Of a stretch of DNA of 64,000 nucleotides, positions 44,109 to 54,495 are shown one piece after another. Origin of the DNA: Pseudoalteromonas galatheae. Its GTDB lineage: Bacteria > Pseudomonadota > Gammaproteobacteria > Enterobacterales > Alteromonadaceae. The translations under genes were made by a program, and so were the position numbers. How positions within the stretch are numbered: the first letter of the stretch is position 1; the number at the start of each line of letters is the position of its first letter. The notes below the pieces were generated by a model. That model made no database searches. It saw nothing but the letters and a program-made list of their open reading frames with translations, and was not told the origin of the DNA. The stretch covers positions 1,919,001 through 1,983,000 of the forward strand of contig NZ_PNCO02000001.1 in NCBI RefSeq assembly GCF_005886105.2, in the 5' to 3' direction.

Positions 44109-44345
44109 TTACTCAGCGTGAGCAGTAACGTAGTCGATAGCTGCCTGAACAGTAGTGATTTTCTCAGCTTCTTCATCAGGGATCTCTGTATCGAACTCTT
44201 CTTCTAGCGCCATTACAAGCTCAACAGTGTCTAGAGAATCAGCACCTAAATCATCAACGAAAGACGCTTCTGATTTAACTTCTTCTTCTTTAACACCTAG
44301 TTGTTCAACAATAATTTTCTTTACGCGTTCTTGGATGTCGCTCAT
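44109..44345 (-). CDS. acpP: Acyl carrier protein
   Basis: A 78-residue acidic four-helix ACP. The phosphopantetheine attachment Ser37 is in [13 protein letters not shown]. Length and sequence are near identical in style to E. coli AcpP. It carries growing acyl chains for the adjacent Fab enzymes. A promoter candidate (44397-44425) and a long hairpin (44522-44555) in the 216-base gap after fabG suggest extra independent control, as expected for a protein needed in large amounts. Confidence 0.95.
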   Translation of the reverse strand: MSDIQERVKKIIVEQLGVKEEEVKSEASFVDDLGADSLDTVELVMALEEEFDTEIPDEEAEKITTVQAAIDYVTAHAE

Positions 44346-44396
44346 TCTTCTTTCCTTTATTTAAACGCTACTGCGTTAATTTTCAGATTGCGGCGC

Positions 44397-44425
44397 AGTT
44401 TACGACGCATCATTCTGGGATTCAA
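44397..44425 (-). promoter_or_regulatory. Candidate acpP promoter
   Basis: The minus strand reads TTGAAT (44425-44420), a 17-base spacer, then TAAACT (44402-44397), placing a start site about 40 bases upstream of acpP. Confidence 0.5.
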
Positions 44426-44521
44426 GGATTGACCCGTACTTTTTTTTCTGGTCAAACCTGTTACAAAGCTTTGAATCTTTTTATCGCCTATTTTCGCGAC
44501 GATTTCAAGTACGTTGTCGAC

Positions 44522-44555
44522 AAGATCACAAAAATTTCAATTGATTTGTGATCTT
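44522..44555 (-). promoter_or_regulatory. Large hairpin between fabG and acpP
   Basis: AAGATCACAAA (44522-44532) pairs over 11 bases with TTTGTGATCTT (44545-44555), beginning seven bases after the fabG stop. No T-run follows, so an mRNA-processing or stability element is more likely than a terminator. Confidence 0.55.
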
Positions 44556-44561
44556 AGCGGG

Positions 44562-45308
44562 TTAAACCATGTACATCGCACCATTTACGTGCAAAGTTTC
44601 GCCAGAAACATAAGCTGCCGCATCTGACGCTAAATAAACCACAGCTGCAGCGATTTCTTCTGGTTGGCCTAAACGACCTGCTGGTACATTCGCCAAAGTC
44701 GCTGCTTTTTGCTCATCAGTTAGCTCATCCGTCATATCTGTCTGAATGAAGCCCGGTGCTACAGTATTTACCGTAATACCACGAGATGCAACCTCACGCG
44801 CCAATGATTTTGTAAAACCAATTACACCCGCTTTTGCAGCAGCATAGTTAGCTTGACCCGCATTACCCATAGTGCCCACTACCGAGCCAATGTTAATGAT
44901 ACGGCCATTTTTCTTCTTCATCATTGGACGAAGTACGGCTTTTGATAAGCGGAAAATAGATGATAAATTAGTATCGATGATGTCATCCCATTCTTGATCT
45001 TTCATGCGCATCAGCAAGTTATCGCGAGTGATACCAGCGTTGTTTACCAACACATCGATATCACCTAATTCTGCTTTGATTGCATCTAAAGTTGCTGCGA
45101 TTGAGTCGACATCTGTCACGTTTAGCGCATAACCTTTACCATTTTCGCCTAGATACTCAGAGATACGCTCTGCACCAGACTCACTCGTTGCAGTGCCTGC
45201 AACTTTTGCGCCTTGCGCAACCAAAGCGTTAGCAATTGATTTACCAATGCCACGGCTAGCACCTGTTACTAGTACTACCTTACCTTCTAAAGAAAATAAA
45301 TTACTCAT
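44562..45308 (-). CDS. fabG: 3-oxoacyl-ACP reductase
   Basis: A 248-residue SDR with TGASRGIG near 15-22, NNAG at 89-92 and the catalytic Ser142, Tyr155 and Lys159 (NYAAAKAG). It reduces beta-ketoacyl-ACP with NADPH. The ATG at 45308 is used because it gives the family-standard N-terminus; a longer frame from 45338 overlaps fabD. Part of the plsX-fabD-fabG-acpP-fabF run. Confidence 0.94.
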   Translation of the reverse strand: MSNLFSLEGKVVLVTGASRGIGKSIANALVAQGAKVAGTATSESGAERISEYLGENGKGYALNVTDVDSIAATLDAIKAELGDIDVLVNNAGITRDNLLMRMKDQEWDDIIDTNLSSIFRLSKAVLRPMMKKKNGRIINIGSVVGTMGNAGQANYAAAKAGVIGFTKSLAREVASRGITVNTVAPGFIQTDMTDELTDEQKAATLANVPAGRLGQPEEIAAAVVYLASDAAAYVSGETLHVNGAMYMV

Positions 45309-45321
45309 ATAACTCTCATTA

Positions 45322-46248
45322 TTATTCTGCTGCTGCAATGGCAGCTAAATCATTTACTGACACGCACGACACTGAGCGGTCGATACGTTTGACAAGACCC
45401 GAAATCACTTTACCAGGGCCGAACTCAAAAGTTGTTGTAACACCTTCTTTCGCAACCGCTTGTACGGTTTCAGTCCATCTCACAGGACTGTAAAGCTGAC
45501 GAATAAGCGCATCTTTTATTGCTGCTGCATCTTTAGCAACAGTAACATCAACATTGTTGATCACATCAAACTTTGGCTCTGAAAATACAAGTGCTTCAAG
45601 GTCTTTGGCTAATTTATCAGCGGCAGGTTTCATTAATGCGCAATGAGATGGAACGCTGACAGCAAGCGGTAATGCACGCTTAGCTCCTGCTTCTTTACAC
45701 GCTTGAGAAGCTCTATTTACTGCTTCAACGTGACCCGCAATGACTACTTGACCAGGTGAATTATAGTTTACCGGGGAAACAACGTCACCCTGTGCAGATT
45801 CGGCACAAACTTTAGCAATTACCTCATCATCTAAACCTATAATTGCTGCCATAGAACCCGTACCAGCGGGAACGGCTTCTTGCATGTATAAACCACGTTT
45901 TTCAACTAACTTAACCGCATCTGCAAGTGTTAATACTTCTGCACATACTAATGCAGAGTATTCACCTAAACTATGGCCTGCTAGTGTCAATTCAGCTTCA
46001 ACACCTTTCTCTTGCCATGCTCTAAAGATAGCAACACTTGCGGTTAATAATGCCGGCTGAGTACGGTGCGTTTGGTTTAATTCTTCTTCAGGACCGTTTA
46101 GCACAAGTTCGGCTAGATCGTAGCCTAATGCTTCTGACGCTTCAGCGAAAGTCGCTTTAACGATATCAGAAGATGCTAATAATTCAGATAACATGCCCAC
46201 GCTTTGTGAGCCCTGTCCTGGGAAAAATAATGCGATTTTTTGTGACAT
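45322..46248 (-). CDS. fabD: Malonyl-CoA:ACP transacylase
   Basis: A 308-residue transacylase with PGQGSQSVGM at the N-terminus, nucleophile Ser93 in AGHSLGEYSAL and the conserved VSVPSHCALM histidine (about 201). It loads malonate onto ACP. It is 53 bases after plsX, leaving no room for fabH, which separates these two genes in E. coli. Confidence 0.94.
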   Translation of the reverse strand: MSQKIALFFPGQGSQSVGMLSELLASSDIVKATFAEASEALGYDLAELVLNGPEEELNQTHRTQPALLTASVAIFRAWQEKGVEAELTLAGHSLGEYSALVCAEVLTLADAVKLVEKRGLYMQEAVPAGTGSMAAIIGLDDEVIAKVCAESAQGDVVSPVNYNSPGQVVIAGHVEAVNRASQACKEAGAKRALPLAVSVPSHCALMKPAADKLAKDLEALVFSEPKFDVINNVDVTVAKDAAAIKDALIRQLYSPVRWTETVQAVAKEGVTTTFEFGPGKVISGLVKRIDRSVSCVSVNDLAAIAAAE

Positions 46249-46301
46249 ATTGTGCTCTTATTTTCTCTGTTGTCGCCACGTCCTCATGTCACTTAGCAGT
46301 G

Positions 46302-47348
46302 TTAGGGATGCGGACCTGACGGTTGTTTTTCTGTGTCGACCTGAGCAAACACCGCTTGGATCTTTTCAGGGATCTTACGTTGTACTTCTTGCGCAGCTTC
46401 TTCAATCGCGGCTAAAAATGCCTTCGTTGTGGCATTTCCGTGACTTTTCACAACAATACCGCGCAATCCTACCAGACTTGCGCCGTTATACTGGTCGGGG
46501 TTCACCCTTCTATACAATTTTTTTATAACGGGTCGAAGTAAAAAGGCCAACGCTTTATAAAAAAAGTGCTTTTTTAACGCTTTGCTAAACTTATGCATGA
46601 TGAGTTTGGCAATCCCTTCACAGGTTTTCAAGGCGACGTTGCCGACAAACCCCTCACACACTATCACATCGGCTTTGCCAGAGAACATATCGCTCCCCTC
46701 ACAATAGCCTTGATAATTAATAACAGATGAGGATTTCATTAATTTTGCAGCTTGCTTGATACCATCATGGCCTTTGATTTCTTCAGAGCCAATATTTAGC
46801 AAACACACTTTAGGTGAAGGAATATTTAATGCTTCTCCCGCAACGATTGAGCCCATAATACCAAACTGATAGAGGGTTTCAGGATCACAATGCACATTCG
46901 CACCAAGATCAAGCAAATAAACGGGTTGTTTTTTCTCTGTTGGAACGGCTGAAATTAATGCGGGGCGCTTAATACCAGGCAACATTTTTAACACATAGTG
47001 GGCCATAAAAAAGAGCGCACCTGTATTTCCTGAGCTAACACAAGCCTGCGCTTCACCAGATTTCACCAAATCAAGCGCAACACGCATTGAAGACTGTTTT
47101 TTATTTCTCAGTGCTGAGGCAGGTTCACAGCTGTTAGTGACGACCTCTTTACAGTGTTTAATTTTGAGTCTTGGATGGTCTAGCATACTCGCTTTAGTTA
47201 AAGCGCTTTCGATAACTTGCTGATTACCACACAGAATTAGATTTAGATTTGGGTGCTTAAGCACGGCAGCGATAGCTGCGGGGATAGATGAACGGGGGCC
47301 GTAATCGCCCCCCATCATATCTAACGCGATGGTTAGATCGGTTAGCAT
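46302..47348 (-). CDS. plsX: Phosphate acyltransferase PlsX
   Basis: A 348-residue PlsX that forms acyl-phosphate from acyl-ACP for phospholipid synthesis. It starts with [21 protein letters not shown] and contains [53 protein letters not shown] and [21 protein letters not shown] blocks. It follows rpmF by 11 bases. Confidence 0.93.
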   Translation of the reverse strand: MLTDLTIALDMMGGDYGPRSSIPAAIAAVLKHPNLNLILCGNQQVIESALTKASMLDHPRLKIKHCKEVVTNSCEPASALRNKKQSSMRVALDLVKSGEAQACVSSGNTGALFFMAHYVLKMLPGIKRPALISAVPTEKKQPVYLLDLGANVHCDPETLYQFGIMGSIVAGEALNIPSPKVCLLNIGSEEIKGHDGIKQAAKLMKSSSVINYQGYCEGSDMFSGKADVIVCEGFVGNVALKTCEGIAKLIMHKFSKALKKHFFYKALAFLLRPVIKKLYRRVNPDQYNGASLVGLRGIVVKSHGNATTKAFLAAIEEAAQEVQRKIPEKIQAVFAQVDTEKQPSGPHP

Positions 47349-47359
47349 AAAGTAATCTC

Positions 47360-47530
47360 TTACTTAGAAATTACTTTAACGCCTTTGTAGTAACCGTCAG
47401 CAGTCACGTGGTGACGACGATGAGTCTCGCCAGAAACCTGATCTACAGTTAGAGCTGGTCCACTGATCGCATCGTGTGAACGACGCATACCACGACGTGC
47501 GCGTGACTTCTTGCTTTTTTGTACCGCCAT
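47360..47530 (-). CDS. rpmF: 50S ribosomal protein L32
   Basis: A 56-codon frame from the ATG at 47530 to TAA at 47360 encodes [20 protein letters not shown] and ends [11 protein letters not shown], a typical gammaproteobacterial L32. It lies 10 bases after yceD and 11 before plsX. The coupling of a ribosomal protein gene with fatty-acid genes (yceD-rpmF-plsX) is conserved in proteobacteria. Confidence 0.95.
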   Translation of the reverse strand: MAVQKSKKSRARRGMRRSHDAISGPALTVDQVSGETHRRHHVTADGYYKGVKVISK

Positions 47531-47540
47531 TAGCCTTCTC

Positions 47541-48065
47541 CTAAGAATCTTTCTTAAGTTGTTTCAAAATTTCAAATGGATTTGGTTTGCTATCTTCTGC
47601 TTCAATTTCACCAAAGCTCTTTGGCTTATCAGAATAAGAACACAGTGCTTCATCATGCGTCGGGACTATCGGAATCGCGAGTAATAGCTCATCTTCGACG
47701 ATTTGTCTTAGATTAACTTCACCCTCATCATCCAGTTCCAACACATCATAACGCTCGGGAAGATCATCCGACTCTGCACCTAATCCGACTGGCGAATACG
47801 CAAAGTCTTGTTCCAAATCCAACCCTAATTCATCATTACAACGCTGACATACAACAGTTAGATGGGCTCGGACTTTGCCTTGCACAACAACCAAACCTTG
47901 TTCGTCGATGTTGAAATGAATATCTACCGCTATTTCACTATTTTGATCACGCACAACTTGCTGCAATCGAGAAAGTTCTTCAAGCATTACAACACCGTCA
48001 TAGGATGCTCGACGTTGCGCTGCTCTGCATGGATCAATAGTGATGGGAATTTTCACCTTTTGCAT
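47541..48065 (-). CDS. yceD: YceD (DUF177) 23S rRNA accumulation protein
   Basis: A 174-residue protein of the DUF177 family. The conserved Cys pair is in [20 protein letters not shown] (about 95-115), and the C-terminal segment [11 protein letters not shown] is typical. In E. coli YceD is needed for normal 23S rRNA levels. It heads the yceD-rpmF-plsX-fabD-fabG-acpP-fabF operon and is divergent from maf. Confidence 0.9.
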   Translation of the reverse strand: MQKVKIPITIDPCRAAQRRASYDGVVMLEELSRLQQVVRDQNSEIAVDIHFNIDEQGLVVVQGKVRAHLTVVCQRCNDELGLDLEQDFAYSPVGLGAESDDLPERYDVLELDDEGEVNLRQIVEDELLLAIPIVPTHDEALCSYSDKPKSFGEIEAEDSKPNPFEILKQLKKDS

Positions 48066-48184
48066 AGGGGCTGCATCATATAGATAGTTACTGTGTTAGT
48101 CAAAGTAAAAATACACTTTCCCTTTGTTTTTCGCGTTATTGCGCATTATCCTATTGGCAATGTTGTCACAAAGATAAAAATCTC

Positions 48185-48781
48185 ATGAAAACGCCTCTTA
48201 TTCTAGCCTCAAGTTCACCATTTAGGCAGTCAATTTTGAAAAAATTAATGCTTCCTTTTGCATCTTTTTCACCGGACGTAGACGAGCAAGCACTCGAAGG
48301 TGAATCAGCACAGCAACTTGTAGCGAGATTGAGCGAATTAAAAGCCAAAGCAGCAATAGCAAAATATCAAAAAGGTGTGGTAATTGGCTCAGACCAAGTT
48401 GCACTATTCAACGGTGAGGTCCTAGGAAAGCCGCATAATAAAGAAAACGCGATTAAACAACTAAGTCTATTTAGCAATAATCGCGTGACTTTTTTGACTG
48501 GTTTAACCGTTTTCGACATTGAAAGCGGCAAAACGGTCACTGAAGTGGTGCCGTTCCACGTTTATTTTCGCCGACTTACCCAAACACAGATCAGTAACTA
48601 TTGTGATGCGGAAACACCTTATAACTGTGCTGGAAGCTTTAAAAGCGAGGGATTAGGGATCTGTCTGTTTGATAAGCTTGAAGGAGAAGACCCCAATACT
48701 TTAATTGGTCTTCCCCTTATTCAACTCACTAAAACATTACTCGAGTTTGGTATTGATGTACTCGCTGAGCAATCAGACTAA
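48185..48781 (+). CDS. yceF: Maf-like nucleotide pyrophosphatase (YceF)
   Basis: A 198-residue Maf protein. The signature begins ILASSSPFRQSILKKLMLPF, followed by VIGSDQVALFNG and TYNCAGSFKSEGLG-like segments (PYNCAGSFKSEG). The YceF subclass hydrolyses m7GTP. Its position next to yceD and rluC matches the E. coli rluC-yceF-yceD order. The last nine bases overlap the convergent HAD gene. Confidence 0.9.
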   Translation: MKTPLILASSSPFRQSILKKLMLPFASFSPDVDEQALEGESAQQLVARLSELKAKAAIAKYQKGVVIGSDQVALFNGEVLGKPHNKENAIKQLSLFSNNRVTFLTGLTVFDIESGKTVTEVVPFHVYFRRLTQTQISNYCDAETPYNCAGSFKSEGLGICLFDKLEGEDPNTLIGLPLIQLTKTLLEFGIDVLAEQSD

Positions 48782-49417
48782 CAAAAGGTCAGATAAGTCT
48801 TGATAGTTATCGCAAATATGCGCAGCCGATGTTTGCGATAACTCGTCTCTAGAAGCCACTCCTAAAGTGACGCCGATCGCATCAACGCCCGCATTGCTTG
48901 CCAGGTCCATATCAATAATAGAGTCGCCTACCATCACAGTATCTTCTGCATCGACGCCAAGTTCTGTCAATATTTGTAATAACATATCTGGATGTGGTTT
49001 AGACTCGGCTTCGCAAGCCGTGCGTGTCGTAACAAAATAATCGGTAAGTCCATTTTGAGCCATTAATCGGTTCAAACCCGTGCGACTTTTTCCTGTAGCG
49101 ACTGCAATTTTTATCCCTCTGTCACGAAGCTTGCCAAGTAATGGTTCCACGCCCTCAAATATAGGTGATGGCGTATCATCTTCATTTGAGTAAATATATT
49201 TATATGCACTGGCCAATGATTCTGCTTTATCCTCATGGTGAGGAAATAACACCCGCATCGCTACAGGCAACGATAAACCAATAATACTTTTCGCTTCACT
49301 ATCACTTACTGGCGTCATATTGCATGACTTTGCAGCCAAGTGAATGGTATTTACTATTTTGGGCACAGAGTCCATGACGGTGCCATCCCAGTCGAAAATT
49401 ACACACTTATACCGCAT
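48773..49417 (-). CDS. HAD-superfamily phosphatase
   Basis: A 214-residue HAD hydrolase with IFDWDGTVMDS (nucleophile Asp9, acid/base Asp11), an alpha-helical cap (about 15-85), VATGKSRTGL (motif II-III) and MVGDSIIDMDLASNAGV (motif IV). It is close to the phosphoglycolate phosphatase/YrfG group; the substrate is undefined. It starts one base after the rluC stop, so it is probably co-transcribed with rluC, an arrangement common in Alteromonadales and Pseudomonas. Confidence 0.85.
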   Translation of the reverse strand: MRYKCVIFDWDGTVMDSVPKIVNTIHLAAKSCNMTPVSDSEAKSIIGLSLPVAMRVLFPHHEDKAESLASAYKYIYSNEDDTPSPIFEGVEPLLGKLRDRGIKIAVATGKSRTGLNRLMAQNGLTDYFVTTRTACEAESKPHPDMLLQILTELGVDAEDTVMVGDSIIDMDLASNAGVDAIGVTLGVASRDELSQTSAAHICDNYQDLSDLLLV

Positions 49418-49418
49418 G

Positions 49419-50369
49419 TTACTTCCTTAATTTAGTTAAACACGCTTCCAAAGCCCCATCCAATGGTGCCTCTACATGGTGTGTAGTTTCTGTTTTTGGA
49501 TGCATAAATCTGAGTTCTTTGGCATGTAAAAACAGCCTGTTTAATCCTACTCCACGCATTTTGGCATCAAACACCTGATCGCCATATTTATCATCGCATG
49601 CAATTGGATGCCCTTTACATTGAGTATGCACTCGGATCTGATGTGTTCTGCCCGTAACCGGTGATGCCTGCACTAAAGTTGCTGACTCAAAACGCTCGAC
49701 AACTCTAAAACGAGTATGAGAAGGCTTACCTTGCTCATGATCCACTCGTACCACTCGCTCACCAGACTTCAAGGTATTTTTACGCAGCGGCTCTGTGACA
49801 TTTTTATGTTTAGCATCCCATTGCCCAGAAACCAGCGCAAGGTAATTCTTCTCCATGGTCTTTTCTCTTAGCTGCTCATGAAGTCCTTTAAGTACTGCGC
49901 GGCGCTTTGAAATCAACAAACAACCCGATGTATCGCGGTCCAAACGGTGAACTAGCTCCAAACTTTGCTCTTGAGGGCGTAATGCTCTTAATGCTTCAAT
50001 TAAGCCATAGCTTAAGCCGCTGCCACCATGTACCGCCATACCGGCTGGCTTATTTATAACTATCAGATACTTATCTTCATAAAGAATTGCATCTTCTAGA
50101 TTTGCGACTTTGTCTAGGTTTTTAGGCACAAACTCGGTTTTCTCCGCAACACGCACAGGTGGGATACGGATTTCATCATTGATTTGTAGCTTATATACAG
50201 GCTTCACCCGCTTTTTGTTTACACGCACTTCCCCTTTACGAAGAATTTTATATACGGCGCTTTTTGGCACCCCTTTCAAATGCGTAACTAAAAAGTTATC
50301 GATCCTTTGACCTTCTTGGTCTTCCGTCACGGTAACAAAGCTAACTTGTAATGCGGGTTTTTCTGACAT
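49419..50369 (-). CDS. rluC: 23S rRNA pseudouridine(955/2504/2580) synthase RluC
   Basis: A 316-residue RluA-family synthase. An S4 domain spans about 20-75 (QRIDNFLVTHLKGVPKSAVY). The catalytic block ELVHRLDRDTSGCLL has nucleophile Asp144, and PVTGRTHQIRVHTQCKGHPI follows near 240. It is divergent from rne, as in E. coli, which supports the specific RluC assignment over RluA or RluD. Confidence 0.93.
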   Translation of the reverse strand: MSEKPALQVSFVTVTEDQEGQRIDNFLVTHLKGVPKSAVYKILRKGEVRVNKKRVKPVYKLQINDEIRIPPVRVAEKTEFVPKNLDKVANLEDAILYEDKYLIVINKPAGMAVHGGSGLSYGLIEALRALRPQEQSLELVHRLDRDTSGCLLISKRRAVLKGLHEQLREKTMEKNYLALVSGQWDAKHKNVTEPLRKNTLKSGERVVRVDHEQGKPSHTRFRVVERFESATLVQASPVTGRTHQIRVHTQCKGHPIACDDKYGDQVFDAKMRGVGLNRLFLHAKELRFMHPKTETTHHVEAPLDGALEACLTKLRK

Positions 50370-50981
50370 TGCCTAATCACTGATTTGAGTAATAATTTAG
50401 TTGCTATCTCGACATTATTAGTGGGATAATCAGGCCGCAAATTTTTGCGAGGTGCTTTTTATCGCAAAAACAATATCGTGATGCACATCTTGGATGGCAG
50501 ATCATACAGATTAGAGCTAATATTTCCAAAGCTTTTATCATGCATCTAAGATAAACACGTGCGAACAGTCAGTGCGAAGCGCGTAATATTTCGTTTAATG
50601 ACTGGACACGATGAATAAACTAAAAAGCAATAAATTAAAATTTGTCTGATACGTTTACCACAGTTGCAGTAATACCCGTGCATAGCAGGCCGCAACTCGT
50701 GAATAACCACAGAGTAATCAAGTCGAAAGATGGTGATAGCCAAGCTTGGCAAACCAAGCTCAAACCTACCCCGTGCATGGCTGCTTTGTGAAACGAATAA
50801 ACGTGCAAAAAGCGAACGATGGATCAGTGATTTTACCCTGATTTTAAGCGGAAACTGTGAATATGTTCCCTTTCCCCCAGTCGTGAGACTGCATCATTTA
50901 ATAGGAACATCCAAGGTGTAGCACGCTGTCGCTGGCAAGACGTATCAGGCGCTGTAAATAAATTAAGTAGAGAATTACAAT
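50370..50981 (+). promoter_or_regulatory. Long rluC-rne intergenic region with structured rne leader
   Basis: These 612 bases hold no convincing gene; two short frames inside are not conserved in style. Close to rne, ATGTTCC (50863-50869) pairs with GGAACAT (50904-50910), enclosing an inner CAGTC/GACTG stem (50878-50891). GCCAAGCTTGGC (50741-50752) forms a further palindrome. In enterobacteria a roughly 360-base rne leader lets RNase E control its own mRNA; a similar role here is inference from position and structure. Confidence 0.5.
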
Positions 50982-53900
50982 ATGAAACGTATGCTGATCA
51001 ATGCAACGCAGCAAGAAGAAATGCGCGTGGCACTGGTTGACGGCCAGCGTCTATACGATCTAGACATAGAAAGCCCAGGTCACGAACAGAAAAAAGCCAA
51101 TATCTATAAGGGTAAAATTACCCGTATCGAACCATCCCTAGAAGCCGCATTTGTTGATTATGGCGCTGAGCGTCACGGATTCCTTCCTTTAAAAGAAATC
51201 GCTAAAACGTATTTCCCTGATGGCTATACATTCAATGGTCGCCCTAATATAAAAGACGTGATCAAAGAAGGTCAAGAAGTCATCGTTCAGGTTGATAAAG
51301 AAGAACGTGGTCAAAAAGGCGCGGCACTCACAACCTTTATTAGTGTTGCTGGTAGCTACTTGGTATTAATGCCTAATAACCCAAGAGCTGGCGGTATTTC
51401 ACGCCGTATCGAAGGTGATGAGCGCATAGAGCTAAAAGAAGCATTGAGTCGCTTAAACGTACCTAAAGGTATGGGTCTTATCGTACGTACGGCAGGCGTA
51501 GGCAAGTCTTTCGAAGAACTGGAGTATGACCTTAAGGCGCTGCTCGTTCACTGGGACGCAATCCAAAACGCGGCAAATAGCGGGAAAGCACCTTTCTTAA
51601 TTCACCAAGAAAGTAACGTGATCTTCCGTGCAATTCGCGATTATTTACGTCGTGATATCGGTGAAATCCTAATTGATAAGCCTCGGGTTTTTGAAGAAGC
51701 GAAGGCACATATTGAGCGTTTCCGTCCAGACTTCATCAATCGTGTGAAGCTTTATCAAAATGACGTGCCATTATTTACCCATTATCAGATTGAGAGCCAG
51801 ATTGAGTCAGCTTTCCAGCGTGAAGTACGTTTGCCTTCAGGTGGCTCTATCGTGATTGATCCAACAGAAGCACTTACGTCTATCGATATCAACTCGTCAA
51901 AAGCGACGAAAGGTGGTGATATCGAAGAGACGGCGCTGAACACTAACCTAGAAGCCGCTGACGAGATTGCACGCCAGTTACGTTTGCGTGATTTAGGTGG
52001 CCTAATCGTTATCGACTTTATCGATATGACTCCACCACGCCACCAACGTGAAGTAGAAAACCGCTTGAAAGAAGCTGTTCGTACCGACCGTGCTCGCGTG
52101 CAAATAGGTAAAATTTCTCGTTTCGGCCTATTAGAAATGTCGCGTCAACGTTTGCGTCCGTCTTTAGGTGAAGCAAGCCAGCATACGTGTCCACGCTGTG
52201 ACGGCCAAGGCACTATTCGCTCAAACGAATCCATTGCTTTGTCTATCTTGCGTCTAATCGAAGAAGAAGCGATCAAAGATAATACCGCTCAGGTCAACGC
52301 CCAAGTGCCTGTCGCTGTTGGTGCTTATCTATTAAATGAAAAGCGTCGTTCTGTGCAACGCATCGAAAAGCGCCACGAGTGCCATGTTGTTATCATTCCT
52401 AACCAACATCTAGAAACACCGCACTATGAAGTGGTTAGATTGCGTAAAGATGAGACAACTGAAGCTGCAAGCTATGAGCAGATCACTACACCAGAGCCTG
52501 AAATAGTTGAAATTGCTCGAGCTCAAGCGATTGTGAAAGAGGAACCTGTGCTAAAAGGTGTCGTCATGCCTGAAGCACCGGCACCAGCGCCGGCAGCGAC
52601 TCCAGCTCAAACGGCAAAATCACAGGCGCATAAACCACAAGCACAACCGGCGCAAAACAGCACCAGCCTGTTTGCCAAGATTGGGCAATGGTTCAAGAGC
52701 TTGTTTGCGGGTGATAGCGACGTTCAGGAAGAAAACAAATCTGCTGCGGAGAAGCCAGCACGCGATAACAACCGTGATAATCGCCGCCGCAACAATAACA
52801 ATCGCCGTCGTAATAATAACCGCCGTCGTAACGATCAACAAAAAGAAACAGCAGTTGAAACGAAAGACGAAAACAATAATAGCGAGCAACGCAGTGATAA
52901 CCGCAAACGCCGTCGTCCAAATAACAGAAAACGCCAAGATCAGGACAAAACAAACCGTCCAGCTAAGGGATCTGTAAACGATAATGTTGAAGCGGTCGAG
53001 GCTAACGACACGCCTGTTAAAGAAGCGAAAGTAAAACCGCGTAGACAAAGACGTAATCTTCGTAAGAAGGTACGTGTGGAAGAAACCAACGTACAGGACG
53101 CTAACACTTCAGAGCAAACTAGTGTTGAAGAGGTGAAAGTAGAAGCAAAGCCACTTGAGCAACCAGCGAAAACGGCTTCTGAATCTAAAGCTGAACATAA
53201 GCCAAGACAGAGAAAAGCAAAGCCTGTCGCTGATAAATCAGAAAAAGAGTCAGTAACGAATGAAGAAGTAGCTTCACATTCTGATCAGGCTGAAGCACAC
53301 GCACAAGTTAAGCCGCAAGAAACTACTCACGTTGAGCGCCAAGAGCGAAATGATGTTGCCGAGAGTGTTTCTGCAGAGCTTTCAGAGTCACAAATTGATG
53401 ACGAAAATAAAGAAGGCCGTACACGCTCTAGACGTTCTCCGCGTCATCTGAGAGCAGCTGGTCAACGTCGCCGTCGTCAGGATGCGCCTGAAAAAGGCCA
53501 AGCTGCTGCATTTGTACCCGTAGCAGATCAAGCCGCTGCAGAATACGAAGCTGAGCTCAAAGCGAAATCTTCTGACAGTGAAACTCAAGCGGAAGTGCAG
53601 CAAGAAGCAAGTACAGTTGAGACTCAATTGTCACCTGAAACGGTAGCTGAAGATACTGCACCAGCGGCAGAAGCGACAGTTTCTGAGACGCACACTGATG
53701 CAGAGCAAGATGTCGCAGCTAAGCCAGCTGAAGTGCATGCTGACGAAAATGCAGCGCAACAAGTGGAGCCTGCAAAGGAAGTTGATGCAACTACTGCTGA
53801 AGCACCATTGCAACAAGCTGCACAGCCCGAAACATCCGCAAGTGCTGACGAAGTAGTCGCAGAAGAAGTAGAAGCTACACAGCCAGAAGCAGCAAAAGAG

Positions 53901-54347
53901 GTTAACGCTGAGCCAATCGCTGACACAGTAGATACTGAGCAAGTTGAAACGGCAGAGGCTAAGGCTGAGACTACAGTTGCAGAAGAAGCCCAGGCTTCTG
54001 AAACTGATGCAACGCCAGAAGCTCAGGAGTCAGTAGTCGAAGCACCAGCAGTTGAAGTAGTTGCTGAACCTTCGTCTGGAGAAACGCCAGCCGCTGGCAA
54101 TATTGAAGCAGCTGCTCAACCGGTAGTAAATGGCAATTCGGCACAAAGCCGTGTACGCTTCAACCAAACAGCTGCAGCGCCAATGACCAAAGCGAAAAGT
54201 GTGATTGAAGATGTCGTGTTAGAAACACCATCTGCAATGCCACATGATTCACGCCAGACCGTGACTAATAGCGGGTTAGGTGTTGGTTCTAAGTCACCAA
54301 CAGGCAGAGCCAGTGCCGACATGGCCTCTCCTGCTCAGGTTGACTAA
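50982..54347 (+). CDS. rne: Ribonuclease E
   Basis: A 1121-residue RNase E, core of the RNA degradosome. The N-terminal catalytic half (1 to about 510) has an S1 domain ([20 protein letters not shown]), a DNase I-like active site ([19 protein letters not shown]) and the zinc link CPRC (403-406). A membrane-binding amphipathic helix [15 protein letters not shown] lies near 561-576. It is followed by an Arg/Asn-rich RNA-binding stretch (about 592-622), basic patches, then a long Ala/Glu/Val-rich disordered tail (about 840-1075). The C-terminal [14 protein letters not shown] resembles the PNPase-binding site. Confidence 0.94.
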   Translation: MKRMLINATQQEEMRVALVDGQRLYDLDIESPGHEQKKANIYKGKITRIEPSLEAAFVDYGAERHGFLPLKEIAKTYFPDGYTFNGRPNIKDVIKEGQEVIVQVDKEERGQKGAALTTFISVAGSYLVLMPNNPRAGGISRRIEGDERIELKEALSRLNVPKGMGLIVRTAGVGKSFEELEYDLKALLVHWDAIQNAANSGKAPFLIHQESNVIFRAIRDYLRRDIGEILIDKPRVFEEAKAHIERFRPDFINRVKLYQNDVPLFTHYQIESQIESAFQREVRLPSGGSIVIDPTEALTSIDINSSKATKGGDIEETALNTNLEAADEIARQLRLRDLGGLIVIDFIDMTPPRHQREVENRLKEAVRTDRARVQIGKISRFGLLEMSRQRLRPSLGEASQHTCPRCDGQGTIRSNESIALSILRLIEEEAIKDNTAQVNAQVPVAVGAYLLNEKRRSVQRIEKRHECHVVIIPNQHLETPHYEVVRLRKDETTEAASYEQITTPEPEIVEIARAQAIVKEEPVLKGVVMPEAPAPAPAATPAQTAKSQAHKPQAQPAQNSTSLFAKIGQWFKSLFAGDSDVQEENKSAAEKPARDNNRDNRRRNNNNRRRNNNRRRNDQQKETAVETKDENNNSEQRSDNRKRRRPNNRKRQDQDKTNRPAKGSVNDNVEAVEANDTPVKEAKVKPRRQRRNLRKKVRVEETNVQDANTSEQTSVEEVKVEAKPLEQPAKTASESKAEHKPRQRKAKPVADKSEKESVTNEEVASHSDQAEAHAQVKPQETTHVERQERNDVAESVSAELSESQIDDENKEGRTRSRRSPRHLRAAGQRRRRQDAPEKGQAAAFVPVADQAAAEYEAELKAKSSDSETQAEVQQEASTVETQLSPETVAEDTAPAAEATVSETHTDAEQDVAAKPAEVHADENAAQQVEPAKEVDATTAEAPLQQAAQPETSASADEVVAEEVEATQPEAAKEVNAEPIADTVDTEQVETAEAKAETTVAEEAQASETDATPEAQESVVEAPAVEVVAEPSSGETPAAGNIEAAAQPVVNGNSAQSRVRFNQTAAAPMTKAKSVIEDVVLETPSAMPHDSRQTVTNSGLGVGSKSPTGRASADMASPAQVD

Positions 54348-54355
54348 GCAGTAAT

Positions 54356-54391
54356 TGAAAAGCCAGTCTTTTTAGACTGGCTTTTTTGTGT
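54356..54391 (+). terminator. Terminator of rne
   Basis: AAAAGCCAGTCT (54358-54369) pairs over 12 bases with AGACTGGCTTTT (54374-54385) around a TTTT loop, followed by TTGTG. It lies 10 bases after the rne stop. Confidence 0.9.
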
Positions 54392-54414
54392 CCGAATTTT
54401 ACTGAGCAGACAAA

Positions 54415-54425
54415 TGGTAATACCA
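54415..54425. promoter_or_regulatory. TGGTAATACCA palindrome upstream of the SulP gene
   Basis: TGGTAATACCA (54415-54425) has the same core as the palindrome before aceK (36732), in reverse orientation, 70 bases before the SulP start. It may be a FadR/PdhR-type operator or a remnant of an intergenic repeat. Confidence 0.35.
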
Positions 54426-54495
54426 GTCCTTCGTAGCACTCCGTGTTATTTATCAGTAGAATGCCGTCAATTCTTTGATCGTTAAAGTCAAAAGT

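Noticed and set aside
50546..50921. Two short frames in the rne upstream region
   Set aside because: No ribosome sites and no conserved motifs; the region looks like structured leader RNA.
53624..53942. Ser/Cys/Ala-rich antisense frames in the rne tail
   Set aside because: Composition follows from reverse reading of Ala/Glu/Val-rich codons; no start signal and no family resemblance.
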